Shown here: in pieces, positions 18,267-26,669 of the stretch
Numbering within the stretch: position 1 is the first letter of the stretch
How the letters are laid out: the number at the start of each line of letters is the position of its first letter
Origin: JBHJHP01 sp042219825
Lineage (GTDB): Bacteria; Bacteroidota; Bacteroidia; Bacteroidales; UBA5342
Assembly: GCF_042219825.1 (NCBI RefSeq)
Contig: NZ_JBHJHQ010000003.1
Coordinates: 372,001-436,000, forward strand
Length of the DNA: 64,000 bases
Reading direction: 5' to 3'
Program-made: the position numbers and the translations under genes
Notes under the pieces: model-generated
Told to the model about the DNA's origin: nothing
The model's input: only the letters and a program-made list of their open reading frames with translations
Databases searched by the model: none

Positions 18267-18881
18267 ATGGAACTGGAAGATTTAAAACTAAAATGGAACG
18301 ATCAGGAGAAAAAACTGGATAAAGTGCTTCGGTTCAATCGTGAACTGTTTTTGCAACTGAACCTGGAAAAATCTGGTAAGAACATAAGAAAGCCTCTGAT
18401 TACGGAGATAATCAGCCTTGTCATAATGACAAGCACAATCGTTTTAATTACGATTCTTTCTCTAAATCAGTTTAAATCGCCACAATTCAGCATCACAGGC
18501 TTCGTTGCTGTTACTTTGTCAACAGTGTATCTTTTTTTCTCTGTAAGAAGATACCGGATGCTTGCCGGAATCAACTTTTACAACTCTGATATTATTTCGC
18601 TTCAAAAAGAATTAACCATATTAAATTCGTTCATTCTCAGAGCCCGTAAAACAGAACTGGCGCTCTTACCTTTTTTTACCATCGCATTAATGCCGGTTGT
18701 ATTTATTGAATTGGCAGGAATTGATCTGTACAGGAATTTAGTGATGTTTGGCATTGAAATCGTCATAATTCTTACAGTTGGTTACCTTGTGGGTGCCTGG
18801 ATCAACCGAAAAGTATACGATGAGAAAATTAAAAAGACCGCAGCCCTCCTGGATGAAATCCGACAATATGAAGCTGAATAG
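18267..18881 (+). CDS. Membrane protein paired with the sigma factor, possible anti-sigma
   Basis: A protein of 204 residues. The N-terminal 40 residues are charged and probably helical (LEDLKLKWNDQEKKLDKVL). Four transmembrane segments follow, at about 44-67, 73-92, 132-150 and 156-175, and the C-terminal tail is charged (about 176-204). No zinc anti-sigma HxxxCxxC motif is present. Position right after an ECF sigma gene suggests that the cytoplasmic N-terminus holds the sigma factor, but this is inference. The last codon is four bases from the convergent MATE gene. Confidence 0.6.
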   Translation: MELEDLKLKWNDQEKKLDKVLRFNRELFLQLNLEKSGKNIRKPLITEIISLVIMTSTIVLITILSLNQFKSPQFSITGFVAVTLSTVYLFFSVRRYRMLAGINFYNSDIISLQKELTILNSFILRARKTELALLPFFTIALMPVVFIELAGIDLYRNLVMFGIEIVIILTVGYLVGAWINRKVYDEKIKKTAALLDEIRQYEAE

Positions 18882-18885
18882 TCAC

Positions 18886-20244
18886 CTAAGCCGGCTGTGC
18901 AGCCAGTTCCAGTTTTCTAACCGTTTTACGAAGATAACTGTAAGACAGTAAGCCTACCAGAATATTGGCAGTAAAACCCGCCCAGAACACACCTGTTATA
19001 CCAAGCATTTTTGAGCCAATCCACGCTAATGGAGCATATAAAACCACCATTCTTACCACCGAAAATATGGCTGACGGATAGGGTTTATTGATCCCGTTAA
19101 AACTGGACGCACTCAACATAAGCAGTCCCTGAAATCCATAGCTTGAGCCAACAATATAGAAGTATTTACGGGCTATATCGATCACCATTGCATTATCGGT
19201 GAATACCGACGCGATGAATCTGCCAAAGAATACAAACAGAACAAACACCAGAATGCCCCATGACATGGAAAATTTCATGGAATAGCTGAGTGACTGAAAA
19301 ATCCGGGCAAACTTGTGTTTGCTCACATTCTGTCCGATAAAAATAATCAGTACCGATCCCAGGGAGACGATGACCATCAGCGCAAACATTTCAACGCGTG
19401 ATGCCACGCCAAATGCAGCTACAGCTTCTTTTCCAAACCCGGCAATAATCTTGGTGATGAAGCCAATGGATATAGGGGTTATCAGCATGCCGATTGCAGC
19501 CGGACCAGCTATGTACAATACGTTTCGCCAGGTTTTCAGTATTTCTCTGATCTTTCCGAATTTAAGCGTCAGGAGTTTTTCTCTGCGGATCAGAACAATT
19601 AAAATAAATATCAGTCCAATACTCCTTCCTATTACCGTTGCCAGGGCAGCACCTTTTATACCCAAAGCGGGAACCGGCCCCCAGCCAAAAATCAGAATCG
19701 GATCCAGTATAACATTGGCAACTGCCGATGTGAGCATCAGCATGCCGGGTAAAAATGTGTCACCTGTAGCTCTTACGATGTTGTTTCCAATCATCGGAAT
19801 CACCACAAACGGAACTCCAAAATACCACACTCCCATGTAATCTACAACATACCCCAGAATATCTTCACCAGCTCCCAGTGATCTGAAAACAGGCAGCATG
19901 GTGTTCAATCCTACAGTCACGAAAATTGCGACCACAATTACACCCAGCAATATGGAACGGCTTGCCATCAGCTTTACATTTTCCCGGCTCTCAGTGATAA
20001 AATTTCTGGATACCAGAGAACTTGTGCCTATTCCTATTCCCTGCGACAGACTGTTGATAAACATCACAATGGGAAAGCTAAAACTCATGGCAGCCAATTG
20101 TTTTACGCCGAGTTTCCCCACAAAATAGGTATCCACAAGATTGAATATAACCATGCCCATCATGCCAAACAGCATGGGCCAGGTCAGGGTATATAGCTGC
20201 TTTTTTATATTACCTTCCGTAAGGTTTTTACTTCGTTTCTTCAT
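18886..20244 (-). CDS. MATE family multidrug efflux transporter
   Basis: A protein of 452 residues with about twelve transmembrane helices in two homologous halves. It starts with the MATE-like pattern LTWPMLFGMMGMVIFNLVDTYF and has the LGVKQLAAMSFSFPIV stretch. Family members export cationic drugs and metabolites by sodium or proton antiport in the inner membrane. The start codon overlaps the end of the MarR gene by 17 bases, so both are one operon. The MarR protein, with the operator palindrome, presumably controls transporter expression. Confidence 0.92.
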   Translation of the reverse strand: MKKRSKNLTEGNIKKQLYTLTWPMLFGMMGMVIFNLVDTYFVGKLGVKQLAAMSFSFPIVMFINSLSQGIGIGTSSLVSRNFITESRENVKLMASRSILLGVIVVAIFVTVGLNTMLPVFRSLGAGEDILGYVVDYMGVWYFGVPFVVIPMIGNNIVRATGDTFLPGMLMLTSAVANVILDPILIFGWGPVPALGIKGAALATVIGRSIGLIFILIVLIRREKLLTLKFGKIREILKTWRNVLYIAGPAAIGMLITPISIGFITKIIAGFGKEAVAAFGVASRVEMFALMVIVSLGSVLIIFIGQNVSKHKFARIFQSLSYSMKFSMSWGILVFVLFVFFGRFIASVFTDNAMVIDIARKYFYIVGSSYGFQGLLMLSASSFNGINKPYPSAIFSVVRMVVLYAPLAWIGSKMLGITGVFWAGFTANILVGLLSYSYLRKTVRKLELAAQPA

Positions 20245-20704
20245 TTCTGCTTAACTCCTCCATCGCCTTTTCTGCATTAAGAATCAACTTCCCAATCAGG
20301 GTAAAAATCATCTCTGTCTCCTCTTCCGTGAACCCTTCAAGTAATAGTTTACTCCATTCCGAAAACCGCTCATACAGTTCAGGAAGCAAGGCTTTGGTTT
20401 TTTCCGTGATAAAAATATTTCGTCCCCGTGAATCATTCTCATCCGGTTTACGGACAATGTATCCGTTTTTTTCAAGGATATTCAGTTGTGAGGTAACAGA
20501 TGATTTATCAAGGTTAAAATAATGTCCAAGTTCATATTGGCTTAACCCGTCGTTCCTGCTGATAAAATGAAGTGTTAACACCTGGGCGTGCCCGATGGAA
20601 TAATCCCGGAATCGATGCTTCAGGTAACGGTGAGCCGATCGGGATAAAAACCCGATGTTTTTACCTATTGATTTTCTGTTCTGCTCTTGTTTTGATCCAA
20701 TCAT
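20228..20704 (-). CDS. MarR family transcriptional regulator
   Basis: A protein of 158 residues with the winged helix-turn-helix of MarR proteins: GLSQYELGHYFNLDKSSVTS, then the wing NGYIVRKPDENDSRGRNIFI with the conserved DxRGRxI-like turn. MarR dimers repress genes near their own promoter and let go on binding a small aromatic ligand or on oxidation. It is the first gene of the MarR-MATE operon. A perfect 20-base palindrome lies 16 bases before its start codon and overlaps the expected promoter, so autorepression is very likely. Confidence 0.92.
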   Translation of the reverse strand: MIGSKQEQNRKSIGKNIGFLSRSAHRYLKHRFRDYSIGHAQVLTLHFISRNDGLSQYELGHYFNLDKSSVTSQLNILEKNGYIVRKPDENDSRGRNIFITEKTKALLPELYERFSEWSKLLLEGFTEEETEMIFTLIGKLILNAEKAMEELSRNEETK

Positions 20705-20708
20705 GCTG

Positions 20709-20716
20709 CAAAATTA
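20709..20716 (-). promoter_or_regulatory. Candidate -7 promoter box of the MarR-MATE operon
   Basis: On the minus strand TAATTTTG matches the Bacteroidota -7 consensus TAnnTTTG. A TTTG at 20736-20733, inside the operator palindrome, could be the -33 element, with a rather short 16-base gap. Only four bases separate the box from the ATG, so transcription would start at or next to the start codon and the mRNA would be leaderless or nearly so. Confidence 0.45.
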
Positions 20717-20720
20717 CATT

Positions 20721-20740
20721 TTAGTTTGAATTCAAACTAA
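20721..20740. promoter_or_regulatory. MarR operator palindrome
   Basis: TTAGTTTGAATTCAAACTAA is a perfect 20-base palindrome directly upstream of the MarR gene. Size and symmetry match operators of MarR dimers. It covers the likely -33 promoter element, so binding would block RNA polymerase. Confidence 0.8.
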
Positions 20741-20934
20741 CTTAAAAACATAAAAACAACAGCATTTGTTTATGTGCTGAAAACAAATCCTGCAGTAAAT
20801 TGAAATGCATATACTTAAACTTAACTGTCTTCATATTGTTACATAACTAATCTGTTAACCTGCATTTTATTCTCTTTCTCTCCGGAATTTTGCATTCTCT
20901 CCGAACTGATCAAGGTTTTCTATTATCACCATAA

Positions 20935-20942
20935 TAATTTTG
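20935..20942 (+). promoter_or_regulatory. Candidate -7 box of the MFS gene
   Basis: TAATTTTG, matching TAnnTTTG, ends five bases before ATG 20948. No convincing TTG -33 element was found at the usual distance, so this may be a chance match in AT-rich sequence. If real, the transcript would again be almost leaderless. Confidence 0.25.
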
Positions 20943-20947
20943 ATCAT

Positions 20948-22297
20948 ATGCTGACATTTCCCGTTTCAAAACAGAAAAGTATTCGAATTCCGGCATTATC
21001 AGAGAGTGCTGTTCTCCGGTATTTATCATTTGCATCATTATATTTTGCCCAGGGAATTCCCAATGGCCTTCTTTGGTTTGCCTTGCCGGCCTGGCTGGCT
21101 ATGAATGGTAAAAGTGCGCTCGAAATCGGAAGTTTTATAGCCGTTATTGGACTGCCCTGGAGTTTTAAAATAATTGCAGCACCGCTTATGGATCGGTTTA
21201 CATTTTTACCAATGGGCCGCAGAAAACCATGGCTGCTTTTTGGCCAGTTTGGATTGGCCCTTAGTTTTCTGGGAATGTCTTTGGTCAGTGATCCATTAAC
21301 AAATCTGAATCCTTTAATGATCATGGGTTTTTTAAGCAGTTTGTTCAGCATCTTTCAGGACATCGCCGTGGACGGACTGGCAATTGATATTTTGCCGGCG
21401 AAGCAACAGGCAAGAGCAAATGGCTTAATGTGGGGTTCCAAAATTCTTGGATCTTCTGCAACGGTTGCTACAACCAGTCTGCTTTTCAACCATTTCGGCT
21501 ACACAAGTACGATGGTTTTATTTGCTGCTGTAGTTATTCTAATTATGCTGATTCCATTGTGCTTAAAAGAACGGCCGGGAGAGAAGCTGTTACCATGGAG
21601 TAAAGGTGAAAGTGCACCGGAATCTTTAAATATTCAATTGCACAGCTGGAAAAAGATTTTTAAAAGCCTCTTCGGGGTATTCTTTTTACCTGTGAGCCTT
21701 TTCATGGGTATGGCTGCATTCAGCTTTTCCACAGGAAGGGGATTGATTGATGCCATACTACCTGTTTTTACCGTGCAGGAACTTGGCTGGACAGACACCA
21801 TGTATTCTCAGACTTTCGCTTTCGCAACACTTATATCAGGCATTCTGGGAATGTTTGTAGGGGGTGCACTCATCGATTTCTTTGGCAAAATACGGATGTC
21901 TGTCATTTATATTCTTTGTATAACAACTTTAATCTTACTCATGTCATTTGGACATTCATGGTGGAAAGAAAGAAGTTTTGTGACCGGATTTTTTATTGCC
22001 TTTTATACACTCGATGCCTTTTTGACCATTACAGTTTTTGCCATTGCCATGCATCTTTGCTGGAAGCGCATATCAGCAACACAGTTCACTCTTTATATGG
22101 CCGTCTCAAATCTTGGCCTTACCTGCGGCGCCTGGCTGATGGGTCAACTACGAAATCACTTTGAATGGCAATATGTTATCCTGGCTTACCTTGTTTTCAT
22201 CATTTTTATGCTCTTTATGATGAAATTTATCAACTTTGAAAAACACAAACTTCAGGTTCAGAAGCTTGAAAATGCTGCGTTGAATAATGAAAACTGA
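20948..22297 (+). CDS. AmpG-like MFS transporter
   Basis: A protein of 449 residues with about twelve transmembrane helices. The N-terminal stretches SLYFAQGIPNGLLWFALPAW and FQDIAVDGLAIDIL are typical of the AmpG/PAT2-like branch of the major facilitator superfamily. AmpG imports anhydro-muropeptides in proteobacteria; the many Bacteroidota relatives have no assigned substrate, so peptidoglycan fragment uptake is only one possibility. The gene has the same direction as the signalling operon that follows, but a 446-base gap separates them. Confidence 0.8.
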   Translation: MLTFPVSKQKSIRIPALSESAVLRYLSFASLYFAQGIPNGLLWFALPAWLAMNGKSALEIGSFIAVIGLPWSFKIIAAPLMDRFTFLPMGRRKPWLLFGQFGLALSFLGMSLVSDPLTNLNPLMIMGFLSSLFSIFQDIAVDGLAIDILPAKQQARANGLMWGSKILGSSATVATTSLLFNHFGYTSTMVLFAAVVILIMLIPLCLKERPGEKLLPWSKGESAPESLNIQLHSWKKIFKSLFGVFFLPVSLFMGMAAFSFSTGRGLIDAILPVFTVQELGWTDTMYSQTFAFATLISGILGMFVGGALIDFFGKIRMSVIYILCITTLILLMSFGHSWWKERSFVTGFFIAFYTLDAFLTITVFAIAMHLCWKRISATQFTLYMAVSNLGLTCGAWLMGQLRNHFEWQYVILAYLVFIIFMLFMMKFINFEKHKLQVQKLENAALNNEN

Positions 22298-22743
22298 ATC
22301 CGGACCAATAAAACCCGGCAATTGTAACATTAATACTTTTTATTAAAAATTTACATATTTACATACTTGTTAAACAACTCTATGCATCATAGTGTTATTA
22401 GGTATAAGTGTTTCAATGTACTCTCATACTAAATGTTGAATCACAGGTTTTACCTCATACATTAAAATTCTCCGGCTCAAATACGACCACTCTATTCGCA
22501 TAATGCATCGTATCATTCAATGTTTTTTGATGATTATGATCCTTGGGTTCAGTGCACTTATATTATTTAATCACTTCATTTTTCTGATTAATCAGGACCG
22601 AAAAAGGTCAGCTTAACCAGGTTGCATTGCAATTCAGCCGCTTCTGGATTTGCAGTTTAGTAAAGCTGCATTTATTACGATTTGGATACTTACATGAGGA
22701 TGATTTAAACCCATTCAATTTACTGTTAACTAATTAACGTTTT
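22298..22743. other. Intergenic region before the nine-gene operon
   Basis: 446 AT-rich bases that should hold the promoter of the long operon. A short hairpin TGCAG-N10-CTGCA lies near 22651-22670. A possible 37-codon membrane peptide lies at 22503-22616. No known riboswitch or RNA was recognised and no clear TAnnTTTG box was found. Confidence 0.45.
22503..22616 (+). CDS. Possible small single-helix membrane peptide
   Basis: An ATG-started frame of 37 codons, with hydrophobic residues 5-30 (FLMIMILGFSALILFNHFIF) and a short charged tail (NQDRKRSA). It would span the membrane once with a positive C-terminus. There is no clear ribosome-binding site, and hydrophobic short frames arise by chance in AT-rich DNA, so support is weak. 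Confidence 0.22.
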   Translation: MHRIIQCFLMIMILGFSALILFNHFIFLINQDRKRSA

Positions 22744-24498
22744 ATGTCCGAAAAAGTCATTGTTTTAGGTGGTGGTGTAGCTGGTATGAGCGCCGCACAC
22801 GAACTGATCGAAAGGGGGTTCGAAGTTGAAGTGTATGAAAAACATCGCATATATCCGGGAGGAAAAGCCAGAAGTATAAATGTTCCGGGAACCAACAAAC
22901 CCAATCCTGAGCTTTATCTGCCGGGAGAACATGGATTCAGGTTCTTTCCTGGATTTTATAAGCACGTCACCGATACCATGAAACGGATTCCGTTTAAAAA
23001 CAACAGCGCCGGGGTATATGATAATCTTTCTGATGTAACCCGTGTTGGCCTGTTAAGATCGGGCAAGGCTCCCATAATGGCAACGGTAAACTTCCCGAGA
23101 TCTTTATCCGACCTGAAAGCGCTGATTCACAGCATGCATGCCAATACCGGACTAACATCTGAAGAGAAAACGTTTTTTGCACATAAAGTCTGGCAGCTTA
23201 TGACCTCGTGTTACGATCGCAGGCTGAATGAATACGAAAAACTGGGTTGGTGGGATTTTCTGGAAGCCGACAGGTTTTCCAAAACATACCAGGCCTTACT
23301 GGTTCAGGGTTTAACGCGTACCCTGGTTGCTGCCAATGCCAAAAAAGCCAGTACCAAAACGGGCGGCGATATTTTTCTGCAGCTCCTGTTTAACATGTCC
23401 AATCCGGGAGTAAATACCGACCGCGTTTTAAACGGTCCAACGAACGATGTATGGATCAACCCATGGCTGGATTACCTTAAATCGAAAGGTGTGACCTATA
23501 ATTTCAACTGGTCAGCTGTTGCACTGGATATGAAAGATGGTAAGATCAGTGGTGCCTGGGTGGAAACCTATAAAAAAGGGGTGCCGCAGAAAAAACTGGT
23601 GACGGGCGACTACTACATTTTAGCCACACCGGTTGAAGTTGCATCGGGGCTATTATCGCCTGAGATGCTAAAGGCAGATCCTACACTTGAGGGTGTTCAG
23701 AAGCTGGCACCGAGTGTCGCCTGGATGAACGGGATGCAGTTTTATCTATCGGAAGAGATTGATATTGTACATGGGCACTGTATTTACTCCGATTCGCCAT
23801 GGGCAATTACATCCATTTCACAATTACAGTTCTGGAATGATTTTGACATGACAGACCGGTATGACGGAAAGGTGAAAACGATTTTGTCCATTGACATCTC
23901 GGATTGGGAAGCAGACGGAATTTTAGAGTTCGATATCACAGATCCCAAAACCGGAAAGACAAAAAAAGGAAAAAAACCGGCCAGGGATTGTACCTATACA
24001 GAAATTATGGAAGATGTGTGGGCTCAACTGAAGCAAAGTCTGAACGTAGATGGGAAAGAGGTGCTGAAGGACGATCAGATTCTGCATTGGTACATTGACC
24101 ATGATATCACAGTTGAACATCACAAAGATGACACCAACAAAGAACCATTGTTGGTGAATACCATCAATTCGTGGGATTTACGACCCGAGGCCTACACCCG
24201 CATTCCGAACTTCTTCCTTGCATCAGATTATGTGCGAACCTTCACAGACCTGGCAACGATGGAAGGAGCCAATGAAGCTGCACGCCGGGCGGTTAATGCC
24301 ATTCTGGAAGCCACAGATTCAACAGCTGAACTGTGTAAAGTCTGGAACCTGCATGAACCGGATATTTTATCTCACCTCAGGAACAGGGATCAAAAAAGAT
24401 ATAACCAGGGATTGCCATACCAGTTTCATTTACCGTTCTGGGCAAAGCTTTTGGAAAAGATCATTATGTTTTTCAAAAATCTGTTCAGCAAAAAATAG
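22744..24498 (+). CDS. FAD-dependent amine-oxidase/phytoene-desaturase-like oxidoreductase
   Basis: A protein of 584 residues. The N-terminal dinucleotide-binding motif VLGGGVAGMSAAHEL is followed by EVEVYEKHRIYPGGKARS and the GEHGFRFFPGFYKH stretch, seen in desaturase-like FAD enzymes related to phytoene desaturase and hydroxysqualene dehydroxylase. The C-terminal FAD-contact region holds FLASDYVRTFTDLATMEGANEAARRA. A basic, hydrophobic tail (KLLEKIIMFFKNLFSKK) may attach it to the membrane. Its substrate is probably an isoprenoid or another hydrophobic molecule; this is inferred. It is the first gene of a nine-gene operon, 25 bases before a putative membrane terpene cyclase. Confidence 0.8.
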   Translation: MSEKVIVLGGGVAGMSAAHELIERGFEVEVYEKHRIYPGGKARSINVPGTNKPNPELYLPGEHGFRFFPGFYKHVTDTMKRIPFKNNSAGVYDNLSDVTRVGLLRSGKAPIMATVNFPRSLSDLKALIHSMHANTGLTSEEKTFFAHKVWQLMTSCYDRRLNEYEKLGWWDFLEADRFSKTYQALLVQGLTRTLVAANAKKASTKTGGDIFLQLLFNMSNPGVNTDRVLNGPTNDVWINPWLDYLKSKGVTYNFNWSAVALDMKDGKISGAWVETYKKGVPQKKLVTGDYYILATPVEVASGLLSPEMLKADPTLEGVQKLAPSVAWMNGMQFYLSEEIDIVHGHCIYSDSPWAITSISQLQFWNDFDMTDRYDGKVKTILSIDISDWEADGILEFDITDPKTGKTKKGKKPARDCTYTEIMEDVWAQLKQSLNVDGKEVLKDDQILHWYIDHDITVEHHKDDTNKEPLLVNTINSWDLRPEAYTRIPNFFLASDYVRTFTDLATMEGANEAARRAVNAILEATDSTAELCKVWNLHEPDILSHLRNRDQKRYNQGLPYQFHLPFWAKLLEKIIMFFKNLFSKK

Positions 24499-24523
24499 CT
24501 ATTGAGAATTAAAATTAGAAATC

Positions 24524-25210
24524 ATGGCACAGCCGATTATAAATCTTGAAGATTACACCGTTTTGCAACACATCCTTTTTGCACTGGGATGTTTGCTATG
24601 GGTTTTTACATATATCGTTGTACTTAAAGTCATCAAAAAAAGTGCATTCATTGAGATTCCTCTGATCGCTGTTACGGCAAATTTTGCGTGGGAATTTCTC
24701 TGGAGCTTTGTTTTCATGACGAATATGGGCCTGTTATATGTCTGGGGCTACCGCATCTGGTTCTTTCTGGATTGTTTTATTGTATTTAACCTGTTCAGGT
24801 ATGGATTCAAACAAATTGAGCTCCCATCCTTACGTAAAAGAGCAGTCCTGATCATTGCATCAGGAATTGCATCCTGGTTTCTGATCCTGTTTTTCTACAT
24901 TAAAAACTACGATCACCCGATCAGTCACAATGGAGCTTATTCAGGCTATATACTTAATGTAATGATGAGTGCCATGTATATTCCATTGCTGCTTCGCCTG
25001 TCTCGCACCCAACCGTTCAATGTATGGGCTGCATGGTTTAAAGGCGTCGGTACTCTGCTGATTTCAGCATTTTGCTTTTTAAAGTACACTGATGGATTTT
25101 TGTTAAGCATGTGTGCTGTTACCACGGTTCTTGATGCAACGTACATTTATTTAATCATGAAGCGCATGAATCTGAAAAATGTAAAGGAAAATGCAGCTGT
25201 GCTAGAATAA
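24524..25210 (+). CDS. Seven-helix membrane protein resembling Pyr4-type terpene cyclases
   Basis: A protein of 228 residues with seven hydrophobic segments and little else. A Glu in NFAWEFLWSF (Glu57, helix 2) and an Asp in TTVLDATYIY (Asp204, helix 7) match in place and surroundings the two acidic residues, Glu63 and Asp218, known to be essential in the fungal membrane terpene cyclase Pyr4. The length and seven-helix topology also fit that family. I infer a membrane isoprenoid cyclase or a non-enzymatic relative. The neighbouring upstream FAD enzyme (25 bases away) could provide an oxidised isoprenoid. The next gene starts 12 bases downstream. A light- or ligand-sensing seven-helix protein is the main alternative. 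Confidence 0.55.
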   Translation: MAQPIINLEDYTVLQHILFALGCLLWVFTYIVVLKVIKKSAFIEIPLIAVTANFAWEFLWSFVFMTNMGLLYVWGYRIWFFLDCFIVFNLFRYGFKQIELPSLRKRAVLIIASGIASWFLILFFYIKNYDHPISHNGAYSGYILNVMMSAMYIPLLLRLSRTQPFNVWAAWFKGVGTLLISAFCFLKYTDGFLLSMCAVTTVLDATYIYLIMKRMNLKNVKENAAVLE

Positions 25211-25222
25211 AAGATTTTTAAT

Positions 25223-26665
25223 ATGAACTATAAAGCCAGACTTGCAAACATATTCGCCTATTCCAATCTCGAGGAGGAAGAGATACAACGACGAAGCATT
25301 TTAATATTGCTCGTCGGGTTAACCTCTTTTTTTGGGCTTATATACTCTTTTATCTATGTATTTCTGGGCGTAAGCAAAGCCATGACGGCTATAATGTTCT
25401 ACATTGGCTTTTCCATTGTAAATCTGCTTGTATATTATCTGACGAAAAAATATAACTTTTTCAGAAGCGCACAACTGATCGGCATCCTGCTGTTTCCAAC
25501 ACTGACCCATGTACTGAATGGGGGATTTGACCAAAGCAGTGTGGTGGTACTGGCTGCGATGCTAAGTCCGCTTGGCGCTTTGATGTTTCACACCCCAAAA
25601 ACCGCACGGTTATTCTTTTTCTTCTTTCTTGCAGTTGTTCTTATTTCCACTCTGGTTGATATTTTCTATCCCTTACAAAGAATAGAAATACCCAATCAGA
25701 TTCGTATGGTATTCTATTTTTTCAATATTGCCATTATCACCTCCATCAGCTTTTTCCTACTGCTGAAATTCGTGTCAGATAACGAACGGTTTAAATCTAT
25801 GCTGAAATTAAAAAACAGAGAATTAACCGACGAAAAGATTAAAGTTGAAAAAGCGCTCAATGATTTGCAGCTGACCCAAAAACAATTAATCCATAACGAA
25901 AAAATGGCCTCACTGGGTGAGCTGACCGCAGGCATTGCACATGAAATTCAGAATCCGCTCAACTTCGTCAATAATTTTTCGGAAGTAAGCCATGAATTAA
26001 TTGATGAACTGAAGGAAGAGATGAAAAAGGGAAACCAGAAAGCAATAAATGAAATACTGCAAGATATCACCGGGAACCTTGAAAAAATATCGCATCATGG
26101 CAAACGGGCTGATGACATCGTTAAAGGAATGTTACAACACAGTAAAACCAATACAGGTCAAAAAGAACGTACAGACATCAATGGCCTGGCTGGTGAATTT
26201 ATGCGTCTGTCTTATCACGGATTGAAGGCAAAAGATAAAATGTTTACCGCTGAATTCAATCTGGAACTGGAGAAAAATCTGCCAAAAGTTGATGTCATAG
26301 CACAGGAGTTCGGTCGTGTTCTTCTTAATCTTATAAACAATGCATTTTATGCAGTTACAGACAGGGCGAAAGTCGAGGATAATTCCTACAGGCCTACTGT
26401 ATGGATTAGCACGAAAAAGGAAAAAGATAAGATCAAGATCATTGTCAGGGATAATGGAACCGGCATTCCTGACTCAGTTAAGGATAAAATATTTCAGCCA
26501 TTTTTTACAACAAAACCGGCAGGTCAGGGAACAGGATTAGGATTAAGTATGAGTTATGACATTATTTCAAAAGGTCACGGAGGATCACTTGAATGCAAAA
26601 GCAAACAAGGAGAAGGAACAGAATTTATTGTTTCTCTGCCTGTTGAAAGCAGAAAAAAAAATTAA
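25223..26665 (+). CDS. Membrane sensor histidine kinase with six-helix N-terminus
   Basis: A protein of 480 residues. About six transmembrane helices fill residues 25-185 with almost no extracytoplasmic loop, so the signal is probably sensed within the membrane. A short coiled coil (about 190-225) leads to the dimerisation domain with phospho-acceptor His240 in AGIAHEIQNPLN. The ATPase domain holds the N box (NLINNAFYAV), G1 (DNGTGIP) and G2 (GQGTGLGLSMSYDI). The kinase half is nearly the same as in the two following kinases. The next gene starts four bases after the stop. No DNA-binding partner is encoded in the operon. Confidence 0.9.
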   Translation: MNYKARLANIFAYSNLEEEEIQRRSILILLVGLTSFFGLIYSFIYVFLGVSKAMTAIMFYIGFSIVNLLVYYLTKKYNFFRSAQLIGILLFPTLTHVLNGGFDQSSVVVLAAMLSPLGALMFHTPKTARLFFFFFLAVVLISTLVDIFYPLQRIEIPNQIRMVFYFFNIAIITSISFFLLLKFVSDNERFKSMLKLKNRELTDEKIKVEKALNDLQLTQKQLIHNEKMASLGELTAGIAHEIQNPLNFVNNFSEVSHELIDELKEEMKKGNQKAINEILQDITGNLEKISHHGKRADDIVKGMLQHSKTNTGQKERTDINGLAGEFMRLSYHGLKAKDKMFTAEFNLELEKNLPKVDVIAQEFGRVLLNLINNAFYAVTDRAKVEDNSYRPTVWISTKKEKDKIKIIVRDNGTGIPDSVKDKIFQPFFTTKPAGQGTGLGLSMSYDIISKGHGGSLECKSKQGEGTEFIVSLPVESRKKN

Positions 26666-26669
26666 GTAT

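Noticed and set aside
19313..19840. A 175-codon plus-strand open frame
   Set aside because: It is antisense to the MATE transporter gene; its composition is that of a complementary-strand shadow.
20908..20946. Two TGATCA sites flanking the MFS promoter region as a possible operator pair
   Set aside because: Six-base palindromes of this kind are expected by chance in AT-rich DNA and the centres are 33 bases apart without other symmetry.
26556..26669. In-frame extension of the second kinase 38 codons back into the end of the first kinase gene
   Set aside because: The extension overlaps the conserved kinase G2 box region of the upstream gene in another frame and would destroy the signal peptide. 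ATG 26670 directly precedes the signal.
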